From Bacillota bacterium (GTDB lineage: Bacteria > Bacillota > Clostridia > Oscillospirales > Acutalibacteraceae): a stretch of DNA of 60,425 nt. Location of the stretch: positions 1 to 60,425 of the forward strand of contig JAEZYP010000036.1 in the NCBI GenBank assembly GCA_023418995.1. Direction: 5' to 3'. Both the position numbers and the translations under genes were made by a program. Positions 33,904 through 43,318 of the stretch are shown here, piece by piece. Position 1 is the stretch's first letter; each line of letters starts with the position of its first letter. The notes beneath the pieces are model-generated. The model made no database searches. It was not told the origin of the DNA and saw only the letters and a program-made list of their open reading frames with translations.

Positions 33904-35049
33904 ATGGAAATGGGATTAAATAAGAAGAGAATTCGATTTGTTTCAAGTATAATGACCGGAGCAATGCTCCTGTCAATGGCGGCGTGCAGCAGCGGGGATT
34001 CCGGCCCGGGCGCGTCCTCCGAGGCAACGGTTGTTCCTTCAGCCGCCGCGTCTTTGGCGGCTTCTACCGGCGGTAAAAAATGGGACGGCAAAACTTTAAC
34101 GGTTTGCAGCTGGGGCGGAGCAATTCAGGCGGCACAGAAGAAAGTGATTTTTGATAAATTTGCGGAAGAGACGGGATGTACGATTGCAGAAGATACCGAC
34201 CCTAGCCCGGCGAAGATTAAGGCGGCGGTTCAGGCTGGGAAAATGGAGGTGGATGTTTGGGACGTTGACTCCGACTTTGTTCCGCGCGGCATAAAAGATA
34301 ACCTGTTCGAAAAGTTGGATTTCAAGGTTGTGAAGAAAGACGGACTTGTCGAGAATTTTATCACCGAGTATTCGGTTCCGTCTGAAATTGCCGCAATTTG
34401 CATTTCGTGGAACACCGGAAAATATAACAAGGATAATCACCCGAAAACCTGGTCCGAATTCTTCGATACCGCGAAATTCCCCGGCAACCGCACTTTATAT
34501 TCGAACCCGATGTCCATGCTGGAAGCGGTTTTGATGGCGGACGGCGTACCGATGGATAAGCTCTACCCGCTGGATGTCGACCGGGCCTTTAAATTCCTGG
34601 ATAAGCATAAGAAGGATATCCCGACCTTTTGGGAATCCGGCTCACAGTCGGTGGAACTGGTCTCCAGCGGAGATAATGCGCTCGGCGAAGTTTGGGCTGG
34701 ACGTGTCATGAAGGCGCAGGCTGACGGTCAGCCGATTGATATGGATACGAATCAGGCGATTTTAACAGGAGACTCCTGGGTCATCGGCAAGGGCTCGCAG
34801 AATGTGGAAATGGCAAACGATTTTATTGCTTTCGCAACCTCTGCAAAGGTCGTCGCGAATTATGCGGTTGAATATCCCGGAAACGCCCCCTGCAACGCCA
34901 AGGCTTATGACCTGATGACAAAAGAACAGATCGGCAGGCTTGCTTCTTCCACGGATAAGGTTAAATCGCAGGTTTACGTTGACGTTGACTGGTGGGCCGA
35001 AAACTATGACAAGGTTTATGAACGCTTCCAGGAATGGAAATTAGGATAA
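33904..35049 (+). CDS. potD: Polyamine-type ABC transporter substrate-binding lipoprotein
   Basis: Periplasm-facing (here membrane-anchored) substrate-binding protein of 381 residues. The N-terminus is a lipoprotein signal ending in LSMAAC, followed by a Ser/Ala-rich linker. The mature part has the PotD/PotF fold, with an LTVCSWGGAIQ start, the VDVWDVDSD contact loop and aromatic residues placed for a cationic ligand. AAGGAGG precedes ATG 33904. The true ligand could be a polyamine, an amino acid derivative or another cation. Confidence 0.9.
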   Translation: MEMGLNKKRIRFVSSIMTGAMLLSMAACSSGDSGPGASSEATVVPSAAASLAASTGGKKWDGKTLTVCSWGGAIQAAQKKVIFDKFAEETGCTIAEDTDPSPAKIKAAVQAGKMEVDVWDVDSDFVPRGIKDNLFEKLDFKVVKKDGLVENFITEYSVPSEIAAICISWNTGKYNKDNHPKTWSEFFDTAKFPGNRTLYSNPMSMLEAVLMADGVPMDKLYPLDVDRAFKFLDKHKKDIPTFWESGSQSVELVSSGDNALGEVWAGRVMKAQADGQPIDMDTNQAILTGDSWVIGKGSQNVEMANDFIAFATSAKVVANYAVEYPGNAPCNAKAYDLMTKEQIGRLASSTDKVKSQVYVDVDWWAENYDKVYERFQEWKLG

Positions 35050-35159
35050 CCCTGTTCTCTTTATAACCACCGTGGCTGTATACAGACACGGTGGGATTTG
35101 ATTTTGATGTGCGCGTGCCTTGCGAAGCGGGTTGATATTATTGGCAGGAGGATATTGTC

Positions 35160-36086
35160 ATGATAAAAAATTTCGAGATTACAATGGATGAAGTCAGATA
35201 CAAAGAACCTGAAAAAAAGAAACAGGCGGCAGCGGTCCGTAAGGTGAAGGTGCTGAGCGGCAAAAGCATATGGCGGCCGTGGATGCTGATTGTGCCGCCG
35301 GCCCTGTTTTTTGCGATATTTCTGATCTGGCCTTTGGCGCAGATATTTATGCTCAGCTTTACCAACAGCCGGGGCGGACTTTCTCTGGATTCGTATATTA
35401 AGTTTTTCAGCAACGCGGTTTATTTTAAAGTAATCGCGACCACGTTCAAGGTCAGCATTATTGTTACCCTTGCCTGCCTTATTATTGGTTATCCTCTGGC
35501 TTACGCGATGACGGTATGCTCCAAACGGGTGAGCTGCCTGATTATGATCGCGGTCATGATTCCGTTCTGGACCAGTCTGCTGGTTCGCACCTACGCGTGG
35601 ATGATTCTGCTGCAGGCGAACGGCGTTATCAATAATCTGCTGATGAACCTGCACCTGATCGGGAGACCCCTGGAGCTGATGCACAATGAGCTGGGAATCT
35701 ATATCGGCATGACGCATATCCTGCTGCCCTATATGATTCTATCGCTCTATCCGGTTATGAAGGGAATCGATCGGAACCTGATTCTGGCTTCCCGCACTTT
35801 GGGCGCTACAAATCGCTCCTCTTTTTTCCGAATTTTTGTCCCGTTGAGCATGTCCGGCGTTTCCTGCGGCTCCATTCTGGTATTTGTGATGAGCATCGGC
35901 TATTTTATCACGCCGTCTTTGCTTGGCGGTACAAATAATGTGATGATTTCCCAGACTATTCAGGTGCAGGTCAACAAGCTGATGAACTGGCCGTTTGCAT
36001 CCGCTGTATCCATCATTCTCCTGCTTTTCACCTATTTGCTTCTGGTGATTTCCAAGAGAGTGATGCATGTGGAAAAACTCTGGTAG
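35160..36086 (+). CDS. potB: Polyamine-type ABC transporter permease (PotB-like)
   Basis: Inner-membrane permease of 308 residues with six predicted hydrophobic segments and the EAA-like coupling loop (LILASRTLGATNRSSFFRIFVPLSMSG, whose core motif is spread over two helices). A charged N-terminal tail of about 35 residues is unusually long. GGAGG precedes ATG 35160. The gene overlaps potC. Confidence 0.9.
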   Translation: MIKNFEITMDEVRYKEPEKKKQAAAVRKVKVLSGKSIWRPWMLIVPPALFFAIFLIWPLAQIFMLSFTNSRGGLSLDSYIKFFSNAVYFKVIATTFKVSIIVTLACLIIGYPLAYAMTVCSKRVSCLIMIAVMIPFWTSLLVRTYAWMILLQANGVINNLLMNLHLIGRPLELMHNELGIYIGMTHILLPYMILSLYPVMKGIDRNLILASRTLGATNRSSFFRIFVPLSMSGVSCGSILVFVMSIGYFITPSLLGGTNNVMISQTIQVQVNKLMNWPFASAVSIILLLFTYLLLVISKRVMHVEKLW

Positions 36087-36906
36087 GAAGGATGATAAAA
36101 TTATGCTATGGGTTATTGTGGTTCTGATTTTGCTCTTTCTTGTGATGCCGGTGCTCATTATCATACCGATGTCGTTCAGTTCGTCCCGGTATCTCGAATT
36201 TCCGCCTCCCGGCTTTTCCACGCAGTGGTATCAGGCTTTTTTCGGCAACGCACAGTGGGTCAATTCTCTCAAAATCAGCGTGGAGCTTGCCGTTATCACC
36301 ACCGTGCTATCTCTGGTGTTGGGTGTCCTCGCAGCGGAGGGTTTAACTAAAACAGAATTAAAGGTCAAAAATATGCTGATCGAGATGTTTATGATGCCGA
36401 TGCTGGTGCCCGGTATTATCGTCGGTATGGCAATCTACCGGTTTGAAGCCGGTATCAGCCTTTCCGGCACATTCTGGGGCCTTGTTATTGCGCATACGCT
36501 GATGGCGGTTCCGTTTGTCATCCGAACCGCGCTTGCAAGCATGGCGGGGCTGAACCCGAACTTTGAGCTGGCTTCCCGAAGCCTTGGCGCAAACAGCTTC
36601 ATCACGTTTATGCGCGTTACCGTACCGATGCTGAAATCGGCGCTGTTCTCGGGAGCGATGTTTGCCTTTGCCACCTCCTTCGATGAGATTATTGTGACCC
36701 AGTTCCTCTGCGGCGTAAAAATATCGACGCTCCCCAAGAGAATCTGGGATGGTCTCAACCAACAGCTTAGCCCTACCATCACCGCCATCGCGGCAATTGT
36801 CATCATACTGATTTCACTGGCAATGGTATTGTCCAACGCAAAAATCCTCTTTGGGCGAGAGCCGAAATACGATATTCGGGAAGAGCTGGCAGCTGAGGAC
36901 GATTGA
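36067..36906 (+). CDS. potC: Polyamine-type ABC transporter permease (PotC-like)
   Basis: Second permease of the transporter, 279 residues, six hydrophobic segments, EAA loop near residues 170-190 (ELASRSLGANSF). The frame opens inside the 3' end of potB at ATG 36067. A second ATG at 36103 has the clearer AGGAAGG site, so the start could be there and the protein 267 residues; the upstream residues form a plausible basic cytoplasmic tail. Last gene of the transporter operon. Confidence 0.88.
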   Translation: MWKNSGRKDDKIMLWVIVVLILLFLVMPVLIIIPMSFSSSRYLEFPPPGFSTQWYQAFFGNAQWVNSLKISVELAVITTVLSLVLGVLAAEGLTKTELKVKNMLIEMFMMPMLVPGIIVGMAIYRFEAGISLSGTFWGLVIAHTLMAVPFVIRTALASMAGLNPNFELASRSLGANSFITFMRVTVPMLKSALFSGAMFAFATSFDEIIVTQFLCGVKISTLPKRIWDGLNQQLSPTITAIAAIVIILISLAMVLSNAKILFGREPKYDIREELAAEDD

Positions 36907-36909
36907 TTT

Positions 36910-37110
36910 AAACTTTGGCACATGATGGAAAACGCGAAAGCGCCGCTTCTGGGATCTCGACGCAGGGAGTATACTGGCGGGGACCCATGTCGCGGGAAGA
37001 TGAAATGCAGCAAACCCAGTAAGCTGAAAAAGGGTGATGCGGTAGAAATGGTAAGTTTCTCCCGGTGAGTAGCTGGAGACAAGGCCAAATGCCCCAAATT
37101 TTATAAAAAC
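36910..37110 (+). ncRNA. Highly structured non-coding RNA candidate (possibly raiA-like)
   Basis: This stretch follows potC, has no ORF, and carries dense RNA-like pairing: CGC-GAAA-GCG near 36933, CAGC...GCTG enclosing ACCC that can pair with downstream GGGT (a pseudoknot near 36998-37024), AGAAA...TTTCT near 37034-37050, and CTCC...GGAG near 37050-37070; TTTGG near 36914 could close against CCAAA near 37095. A terminator follows directly. Length and placement fit a free structured RNA. It resembles my memory of the raiA RNA class, but I could not align it, so the name is tentative. Confidence 0.5.
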
Positions 37111-37145
37111 GCCCGAATTCAACGCCGTTGAATTCGGGCGTTTTG
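37111..37145 (+). terminator. Strong terminator after the structured RNA
   Basis: CGCCCGAATTCAA at 37111-37123 pairs perfectly with TTGAATTCGGGCG at 37129-37141, then TTTT. Confidence 0.9.
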
Positions 37146-37269
37146 TCATATTCGATTAATTTTAACCATATCTCTGATTGTGCGCAAGAATCATTATTTA
37201 CGTGACCGGCGTGTGACTGATAGAAGTTATAATTTAAATGTAAAAAATTAACAAAACAAATTGATATTT

Positions 37270-37299
37270 TTGACATATTATAATTATGTGAAATACTAT
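37270..37299 (+). promoter_or_regulatory. Likely promoter of the surface-protein operon
   Basis: TTGACA at 37270-37275 and TACTAT at 37294-37299 are 18 bases apart, some 55 bases upstream of the first surface-protein ATG. The region is strongly AT-rich. Confidence 0.5.
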
Positions 37300-37353
37300 A
37301 TTCAATTACCGCGTGCCGCTTCTCAAGCCTGATTAAAGGAGCAGTGATTCTAA

Positions 37354-39654
37354 ATGAACAAAATAATCCACAAACGTGCGGTTTCACTTGTTTTGGCTCT
37401 TGCTATAACGTTAGGCTATACCTTTAATTACGGCATGATTAACTACGCTGCCACCAAATCTGGTAATGTCTCTGATTCCGGCAGTACCGAAGAAGCGAAG
37501 GATTCCGGCGTTGTTGATACAGGGTTTCGCCTGCGGGCGGTGTCGGCTTCTTCGTCATGGGATGCGGCGAAAAAATTCAATTTAGTCTGTTTTCAAGACT
37601 ATATCAACAATGGTGATGATGGTTCCGATGTTTGCGGAAGTTCGTTTATCGGCAAATCCATCGACGTTTGCAATTTTACCTTCGGCGTGCCGGCAAACGG
37701 CCCCGGGCATACGCTGAAAGCGGGCGATTACGGTCTCGTTTTTGGAGCGACCGAGCCCGGGAATTTTAAGCTAACCGGATATGGCTCCAGCAATTGTTCT
37801 GCATTGGTCTATAACAAAGCAATTGCAGATGATACCAAGTACACTTTCAGTAAATATAGTTATTGGAACGATAATGCGACGCTCAGAAGTAAATTGGGGA
37901 TTGACTTAGAAATATCTGATTTAGAGCTGAACGGAAATAAAGTCAGTAATTTTCAAAAGGATTTAATTGAAAAATCAGAAGAACTGGCAGAGTTTTCAAA
38001 AAACGGCAGCTGGTCAGAAATTGCTTATACGAACCATCTGAAACTGGCCGGCAATCATGCGATTAATATTTTTGAAATCAGCGCGGATGATTTAAAGAAT
38101 TGCGAGGGTATCCTGTTGGATACCAAGCCGGAAGCGACAGACATTATCAACGTAATTTGTCCGGAGGGTGACCACAGCGTTGTAATTCCTCCTGTGTTCT
38201 ACAAGAACGACGGCTCGAACCTCAATGGGCAGAACGGAGGAGACGGTCAAAAGAAATTAAGCCATCTTTTATGGAATCTTCCCTGTGCGACGGAGCTTTC
38301 CAACCTGGGGAGCAATTCTATTAAGGGCTCTGTTCTGGCCCCGAGAGCCACGGTAAGCGCAGAGGGTAGAAGCAATTATGAAGGTACAATGATCGTGAAT
38401 TCCTTTGAAACCGGAACAGTAGGTCTTGAAGGGCACGACTATCCGTTCCAGGGAGATTTACCGGTTAATACCCCACCTGATTTAAAGAAATCCGCCCATG
38501 TGCGAAGTTGGAATGACAGAACCTATGACATAACGCTCAACGCGAGCAGCAGTGATGAAATCGAACAGACGAAGAATACGATAACGGATGTTGTTGATTC
38601 GCGCTTTAATGTTTTGGATGATAACGGCAGCGTAATTACTGACCAAAACCAGACGGTTGCGTTAGGTAACGGCGGAAAAGTAAGCTATGACAAAAGCTTA
38701 AAAGCCTGGAAGGTTGTATGGATCAGTGAGATTCCTCCGCAGAAAAATGACGGGTCTTATGGTTGGACGCAATCCTTCACAATCAAAGCCAAGGGCGATT
38801 TTATTGGTGGAAATAATATAGCAACAAATGTCAGTGAGTACTCCGGTGTGATATATGACCAGAAAAAAGACCCTGATTTATTCCCTGAAAAACCGGTGGT
38901 AAACGTAAGACCGGTTTTTGCGGTCAACAACGCAGAAATAACAATTTTCCTTGGAGAAAAATCACCGAAGAGCAAAGCGGATTCCTGTGTGAGCTGGAAC
39001 GGTGATGAGGTTAGCTATCAATGGTTCCAAAAAATTGACGATTCAAAGCTGGAACCCCTATCCGCCGAGAATACAGGATTTCCCGATACTCTTTATCCTC
39101 AGGCGGATGTAATCTATGTTTTAAAAGCCAGCTTTGACCCCGGAAGCCCGACCGATGAGTCTAATGATAATACCGACGGGTTTAAAGCCGGAGAGAAGGC
39201 TGAAGGTTCTGACAACTGGATTGTGCAGGCGCAGGGAACCTATACCGTCCATGTAAAGAGCGGAACTTTGGTAATCAAGAAAAAAATAACAAATATAGCG
39301 AGTGACCCGGGCAGAAGCTTTGTGTTCCTTGTTTCCGGAACGGCTCCGGCAGGCTGCAAGGTAATCACGCCGTTTTATGTAACACTTACAATGACCGATA
39401 GCAATACCTTGGCGGAAAAAACCATTACAGGTCTTTCTAAAGGCGTGTATTCCGTAAAAGAAGTGAACAGCAACTGGCAGTATGACAACGGAGCTGTCAC
39501 AATAGTCCCTGAAGATGCAAAGCTCGGTTATCAGTTAAATGACTCAAAGGATGACTTTACGGATAAACAGCTTCAAGCTGTGTGCAGCAACAAATTCTCC
39601 CATAACCAATGGTTCAGCGCAACGGACAGTGTGACAAATACCTTTAAGAAATAG
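37354..39654 (+). CDS. Secreted surface protein with choice-of-anchor-A domain
   Basis: A 766-residue exported protein. Residues 1-33 form a Sec signal (basic start, LVLALAITLGYTF). Residues 50-370 resemble the choice-of-anchor A / ice-binding-like adhesin family, ending in KGSVLAPRATV and GHDYPFQG. Residues 375-525 look like a pilin-type isopeptide domain, and the C-terminal 150 residues contain a Cna/DUF5979-like beta domain (LVIKKKITN ... FVFLVSG). No LPXTG or hydrophobic anchor is present, so it is secreted or held by partners. AGGAG precedes ATG 37354. First gene of the TasA/SipW operon; probable fibre-tip or adhesin role. Confidence 0.75.
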   Translation: MNKIIHKRAVSLVLALAITLGYTFNYGMINYAATKSGNVSDSGSTEEAKDSGVVDTGFRLRAVSASSSWDAAKKFNLVCFQDYINNGDDGSDVCGSSFIGKSIDVCNFTFGVPANGPGHTLKAGDYGLVFGATEPGNFKLTGYGSSNCSALVYNKAIADDTKYTFSKYSYWNDNATLRSKLGIDLEISDLELNGNKVSNFQKDLIEKSEELAEFSKNGSWSEIAYTNHLKLAGNHAINIFEISADDLKNCEGILLDTKPEATDIINVICPEGDHSVVIPPVFYKNDGSNLNGQNGGDGQKKLSHLLWNLPCATELSNLGSNSIKGSVLAPRATVSAEGRSNYEGTMIVNSFETGTVGLEGHDYPFQGDLPVNTPPDLKKSAHVRSWNDRTYDITLNASSSDEIEQTKNTITDVVDSRFNVLDDNGSVITDQNQTVALGNGGKVSYDKSLKAWKVVWISEIPPQKNDGSYGWTQSFTIKAKGDFIGGNNIATNVSEYSGVIYDQKKDPDLFPEKPVVNVRPVFAVNNAEITIFLGEKSPKSKADSCVSWNGDEVSYQWFQKIDDSKLEPLSAENTGFPDTLYPQADVIYVLKASFDPGSPTDESNDNTDGFKAGEKAEGSDNWIVQAQGTYTVHVKSGTLVIKKKITNIASDPGRSFVFLVSGTAPAGCKVITPFYVTLTMTDSNTLAEKTITGLSKGVYSVKEVNSNWQYDNGAVTIVPEDAKLGYQLNDSKDDFTDKQLQAVCSNKFSHNQWFSATDSVTNTFKK

Positions 39655-39665
39655 GAGGATTTCAT

Positions 39666-40313
39666 ATGAAACAGAATCGAAAAGTTTTACTGTTTTCCTC
39701 CGCACTGGCACTGTTTCTCGCTGTTTCCATCGGGGGTACGTACGCGTATTCCATGGCGCAGACCGCTACCAAAGAGAATCCTTTTGTGAAGGGCAAACCG
39801 GGGATTGAGATCTATGAAAATAATTCCTCAACGCCAACAGCATCAAACACCGTGGATAATAGCATCAAACTGGTCAAGGTTCAGAATACCGGCAATATTC
39901 CCGCCTATGTGCGCGTAATGCTTGTGCCGGGTTATAGGTCCTCGGCGAACGTAAACTTCAATTTCGGAACAATGCCAACGTCAATTCCAGAGGATGCAAA
40001 TTCGTTTTCCATGGGAGATGTCCAATTAAATTTCGCGCCAAATTGGAGAAGCTCATGGTTTTATATGTTCGATTCCACCGACCAGACCGGTTACTTCTAT
40101 TATAAAAAGGTACTTCCTGCCGGCGGTTTCACCAGTCTGCTTCTTGCTTCGGTTGAACCGGTCGATCCGGCAAAGCGGGACACAATGATTGATAACATTC
40201 AGGTGGATGTGATTACTGATTCCATACAAATGGAAGGCGGTGCGGCGGAAGTCTGGAAGAACGTTTCAGAAAATCAAGCCAGCCATACGATCTTCCCGAA
40301 TATCCCGAAATAG
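39666..40313 (+). CDS. TasA/CalY-like matrix protein with SipW-type signal (first copy)
   Basis: A 215-residue exported protein. The N-terminus has the SipW-dependent pattern: a basic start, a hydrophobic stretch, then GGTYAYSMAQT near residue 28, which is the cleavage region of TasA/camelysin-type proteins. The mature part has the jelly-roll-like beta fold, with NTGNIPAYVRVML as the conserved strand. These proteins form extracellular fibres in biofilms. AGGAGG precedes ATG 39666. Encoded just before its likely processing enzyme. Confidence 0.82.
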   Translation: MKQNRKVLLFSSALALFLAVSIGGTYAYSMAQTATKENPFVKGKPGIEIYENNSSTPTASNTVDNSIKLVKVQNTGNIPAYVRVMLVPGYRSSANVNFNFGTMPTSIPEDANSFSMGDVQLNFAPNWRSSWFYMFDSTDQTGYFYYKKVLPAGGFTSLLLASVEPVDPAKRDTMIDNIQVDVITDSIQMEGGAAEVWKNVSENQASHTIFPNIPK

Positions 40314-40326
40314 TTAGGAGGACGTC

Positions 40327-40851
40327 ATGTTTAGAAGGATTTGCAGTATACTCTCCAGCATCATTATTGTCGTGATGGTCATTGTTGCGGGTGTACTTTT
40401 GCTACCCTATGCATTGGGCTATCAGACGCTTACAGTGCTGAGCGGCAGTATGGAGCCCACCTATCATGTGGGGGCGGTTGTGTTTGTTAAAAAGGTCCCC
40501 GTAAATGAGGTTAAGGTTGGGGATGCCATTACCTTTAAGCTTGGAAACGGAATGGTCGCGACCCACCGCGTGGTTTCCGTTGATGAGGCAAAGCAGGAGT
40601 TTGTAACCAAAGGCGACGCAAATAACGTGGCAGATGGACCCACGGGCTTTGGTAATTATGTTGGCCGGGCTGAGAACCTGAGTGTCCCTTATCTTGGTTA
40701 TATAGCGGCCGACATCAAAACGCCAAAGGGCATCATGGTAACGACTGGCGTAATCGTTGTGATCGTACTTTTATCCTTTCTGCCCGATATTTTTGAGAAA
40801 GAACCCGAGCAGCCAACAGTATCCAAGGAATCCGCAGATTCCAAAATATAA
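40327..40851 (+). CDS. sipW: SipW-like signal peptidase I
   Basis: Membrane signal peptidase of the endoplasmic-reticulum type, which uses a Ser-His pair rather than Ser-Lys. Residues: catalytic S41 in LSGSMEPT, H80 in ATHRVV, and the GDANN box near 96. A membrane segment lies at each end (about 10-30 and 133-155). SipW cleaves TasA-type precursors in Bacillus; the neighbouring TasA-like genes are its likely substrates. AGGAGG precedes ATG 40327. Confidence 0.92.
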   Translation: MFRRICSILSSIIIVVMVIVAGVLLLPYALGYQTLTVLSGSMEPTYHVGAVVFVKKVPVNEVKVGDAITFKLGNGMVATHRVVSVDEAKQEFVTKGDANNVADGPTGFGNYVGRAENLSVPYLGYIAADIKTPKGIMVTTGVIVVIVLLSFLPDIFEKEPEQPTVSKESADSKI

Positions 40852-40899
40852 ATCAGTTCTTCAGTCGTAAGCCCAAATTATTATTGGAGGTAAATTCAG

Positions 40900-41610
40900 A
40901 TGAAAAAGAAAAGTGTTTTAACCATTGCGACTTCAGTTGTTCTTACAGCGGTAATCGGTATCGGCTCTACCCTGGCATATATGTCGGCTCAGACGGATGT
41001 TAAGCAAAACGTGTTCACCTCAACCGCGTCATTACAGGGTCAGATCAAAGAAACAAAATTTGACGCGGCAGGCTACGGTGAAAAGAGAGACGATTCTAAA
41101 ATCAATGCTGACCCCGGACTTGGCATCAATAAGGCAAAGGCAATCGTTCCAGGTTTGGTAATTGCGAAAGATCCCATGGTTAAAAATTCGACCGCAGATG
41201 GCGGCGTAAGCGCGTGGATTGCTGTAAAACTCGATATCTCCGGCGATGCAACACTCGGTGCAACTACCGATAAAGACAAATTAGCGAATATTCTTAAAAT
41301 TTCCGATGTGGATTTTGACAAAACGAGCTGGACACAGGATGCGTCAAATCCCACCGTGTTCTACTTTAATACAAAGGTTGACGCCGGCAAAGAAACCAGC
41401 GAATTATTCAAAACTGTGACGATTAAGAGCCAGAAAATCGGCACCCTGAATCCGACCGGAATCAGCATTGACCAAGTAAAGAACTTCCAAATTGATGTGA
41501 AGGCCGCGTTGATTCAGGCTAGCGGCACGGATGTAGCGGAATCCCCGATTACAAGCGAAGCTTCTCAGAACCAGCTGAAGTCTCTTTTAGGAGTCAATGT
41601 AGCAGTATAA
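40900..41610 (+). CDS. TasA/CalY-like matrix protein with SipW-type signal (second copy)
   Basis: A 236-residue paralogue: basic start, hydrophobic stretch, then GSTLAYMSAQTDVKQNVFT as the SipW processing region. The mature domain has GLVIAKDPMVKNST and SAWIAVKLD strands typical of TasA. Only distant identity to the first copy, so it may have a separate structural job, such as minor or anchoring subunit. GGAGGT precedes ATG 40900. Confidence 0.8.
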   Translation: MKKKSVLTIATSVVLTAVIGIGSTLAYMSAQTDVKQNVFTSTASLQGQIKETKFDAAGYGEKRDDSKINADPGLGINKAKAIVPGLVIAKDPMVKNSTADGGVSAWIAVKLDISGDATLGATTDKDKLANILKISDVDFDKTSWTQDASNPTVFYFNTKVDAGKETSELFKTVTIKSQKIGTLNPTGISIDQVKNFQIDVKAALIQASGTDVAESPITSEASQNQLKSLLGVNVAV

Positions 41611-41673
41611 TTATTCAGTTTGCAACCCTTTCGTAAATCAGAATTTTTTCTCATAGTATAGGAGAGTACTCCA

Positions 41674-42336
41674 ATGAAAAAGAAATTAATGATCATAGCT
41701 ACGGCGGTAACTTTGGTTGCCCTCATATCGGTTGGAGGAACGCTTGCCTTACTTACAAATCAGGCGGAGGTCACCAATCAGATCACAATGGGCAATGTCA
41801 GCATTCGATTGGAGGAGCCTAAGTTTTCCAGCAATGAAAATACAACACAGGCTGGTGACGGAATCTATGTGAAAAAAGACTTGATTTATCCCGGAAGCAG
41901 CTTTGTGAAGGATCCCACCATTATAAATAATGGGAGCAACCCGTGTTATGTGCGCGCCAGAGTGGATTTGGTAATGAAGAAAAAGGGAGAATTCATCCCG
42001 AACAATACGCTTCAAAAGGCTAACGGCGGTCAGCTCGCCATTTATCCGGAGGATTTCTTTCTTCCTAACGACGGCTGGGCGAAGAGTAGTGACGGATATT
42101 ATTATTACAAAGCGGTTTTGCCCAAGGGTGGAAAGGTGGAGCTTTTTAAAGACAATACCGTCAAGATTCCAACCCAATGGGGCAACGAGATAGCGGATAT
42201 CCAGTTTTCTCTCAATGTTTCGGCGCAGGCAATCCAGTCGGAAAACTTTACCCCTACCGCGGACGATAGCGGAAATATCGTGGCGTGGCAATACAAAAAC
42301 GGAACAGCGGTTCCGATATCAGCAGCAAAGTCTTAA
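41674..42336 (+). CDS. TasA/CalY-like matrix protein with SipW-type signal (third copy)
   Basis: A 220-residue paralogue with GGTLALLTNQAEVTNQITM as the SipW cleavage region. The mature part contains PGSSFVKDPTIINNG and CYVRARVDL, the TasA-fold core strands, and KKGEFIPNN. GGAGAG precedes ATG 41674. Three diverged copies next to one peptidase suggest a fibre built from several subunits; this is inference from order. Confidence 0.8.
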   Translation: MKKKLMIIATAVTLVALISVGGTLALLTNQAEVTNQITMGNVSIRLEEPKFSSNENTTQAGDGIYVKKDLIYPGSSFVKDPTIINNGSNPCYVRARVDLVMKKKGEFIPNNTLQKANGGQLAIYPEDFFLPNDGWAKSSDGYYYYKAVLPKGGKVELFKDNTVKIPTQWGNEIADIQFSLNVSAQAIQSENFTPTADDSGNIVAWQYKNGTAVPISAAKS

Positions 42337-42425
42337 TCCCAAAGATAAGATTCCAAACGAATACCTAAATTTAAAAACGTGGAAAAGCGGAACAATTTGC
42401 TGCCATGTTGAGAGGGATTGATGCA

Positions 42426-43271
42426 ATGAAATATTATAATTTTAATAAGAAAAGCCGTATTGCACTCATCTCGATCGTGGCTGCGGCATTTATGGCTTGC
42501 AGTTCTGTGAATGCCTTTGCCGCAAGTACAACGGCTGCTGATATGAGAGCAAGGGTTACCTACAGCGGGAACGGAACGTCATCGGATGTGACGGTCGAAA
42601 ATGCGGAAAATCTGGATGCTTTTAAGAATTTAATGCCGAATGGAACCACCAAACCACAGGACATTGTAATTCAAAATCTAAGCAGCCAAAAGATGAAGGT
42701 TTTCTTTCAGGCGAAGCCGTCCGGAAATGATGCCGCGAAACTTCTTGATGCGCTCCAGCTGAGAATCACCTTCCGAATGGACAGCGCTTCTCCCTTGCAG
42801 ACCCTGTATGAAGGACCCGCCTCGGGGAAAACCGAGCCCTCAGCCGCATTCAAAGAGATTTATCTTGGAACAATGTATCAGAGCTCCGAAAGTGGAGTAC
42901 TCTCCGCGGTATTGACTGCGCCGGAAACGATGGGCAATGAATACCAAAATGCACAGACTGAAATCAAATGGCTTATCCGGTTTGAGCTTGACGGTAAGAT
43001 ACAGTCGGTTCCGCAGAATAACGGTGGCGGCGGAGGTGGCGGTGGGGGCGGAACTCCCATTCAAACCGAAAGCATAGACGCGGAATCTACACCGCAGGCA
43101 GGCCCCACGGTGTCAACGGCGCCCGAAGAGATTCCCGAAGAGGAAATTCCGCTTTCCAAGCCGCCGAAAACTGGTCAGGACTCAATTTTTCTCTGGGTTG
43201 CTCTGGTAGTGGCGATGGTCGCATGTCTTGTATTTATTTTGGCACGCCGCAGAGCCAGACGCGGAGCATAA
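42426..43271 (+). CDS. Wall-anchor-like surface protein
   Basis: A 281-residue protein: Sec signal (1-33, ending near NAFAAS), a beta-rich domain to about residue 195, a ten-glycine linker, an acidic/Pro linker, then PPKTGQ, a hydrophobic helix and a RRRARRGA tail. That tail has the layout of a sortase signal, with PPKTG in place of LPXTG. No sortase gene is in this window. ATG 42426 follows GAGAGGG; a weaker ATG lies at 42405. It may tie the TasA-like fibre to the wall or membrane. Confidence 0.7.
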   Translation: MKYYNFNKKSRIALISIVAAAFMACSSVNAFAASTTAADMRARVTYSGNGTSSDVTVENAENLDAFKNLMPNGTTKPQDIVIQNLSSQKMKVFFQAKPSGNDAAKLLDALQLRITFRMDSASPLQTLYEGPASGKTEPSAAFKEIYLGTMYQSSESGVLSAVLTAPETMGNEYQNAQTEIKWLIRFELDGKIQSVPQNNGGGGGGGGGGTPIQTESIDAESTPQAGPTVSTAPEEIPEEEIPLSKPPKTGQDSIFLWVALVVAMVACLVFILARRRARRGA

Positions 43272-43288
43272 AGAAAAAATGTGATAAA

Positions 43289-43318
43289 ACAGCCTTTGTT
43301 TTACAAGGGCTGTTTTTG
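43289..43318 (+). terminator. Terminator after the TasA/SipW operon
   Basis: ACAGCCTTTGT at 43289-43299 pairs with ACAAGGGCTGT at 43303-43313 (one G-T pair), then TTTTT. Confidence 0.8.

Noticed and set aside
43021..43055. G-rich tract that could be a quadruplex or a contingency repeat
   Set aside because: It encodes a ten-glycine linker with mixed codons and no pure repeat unit; no sign of phase variation.
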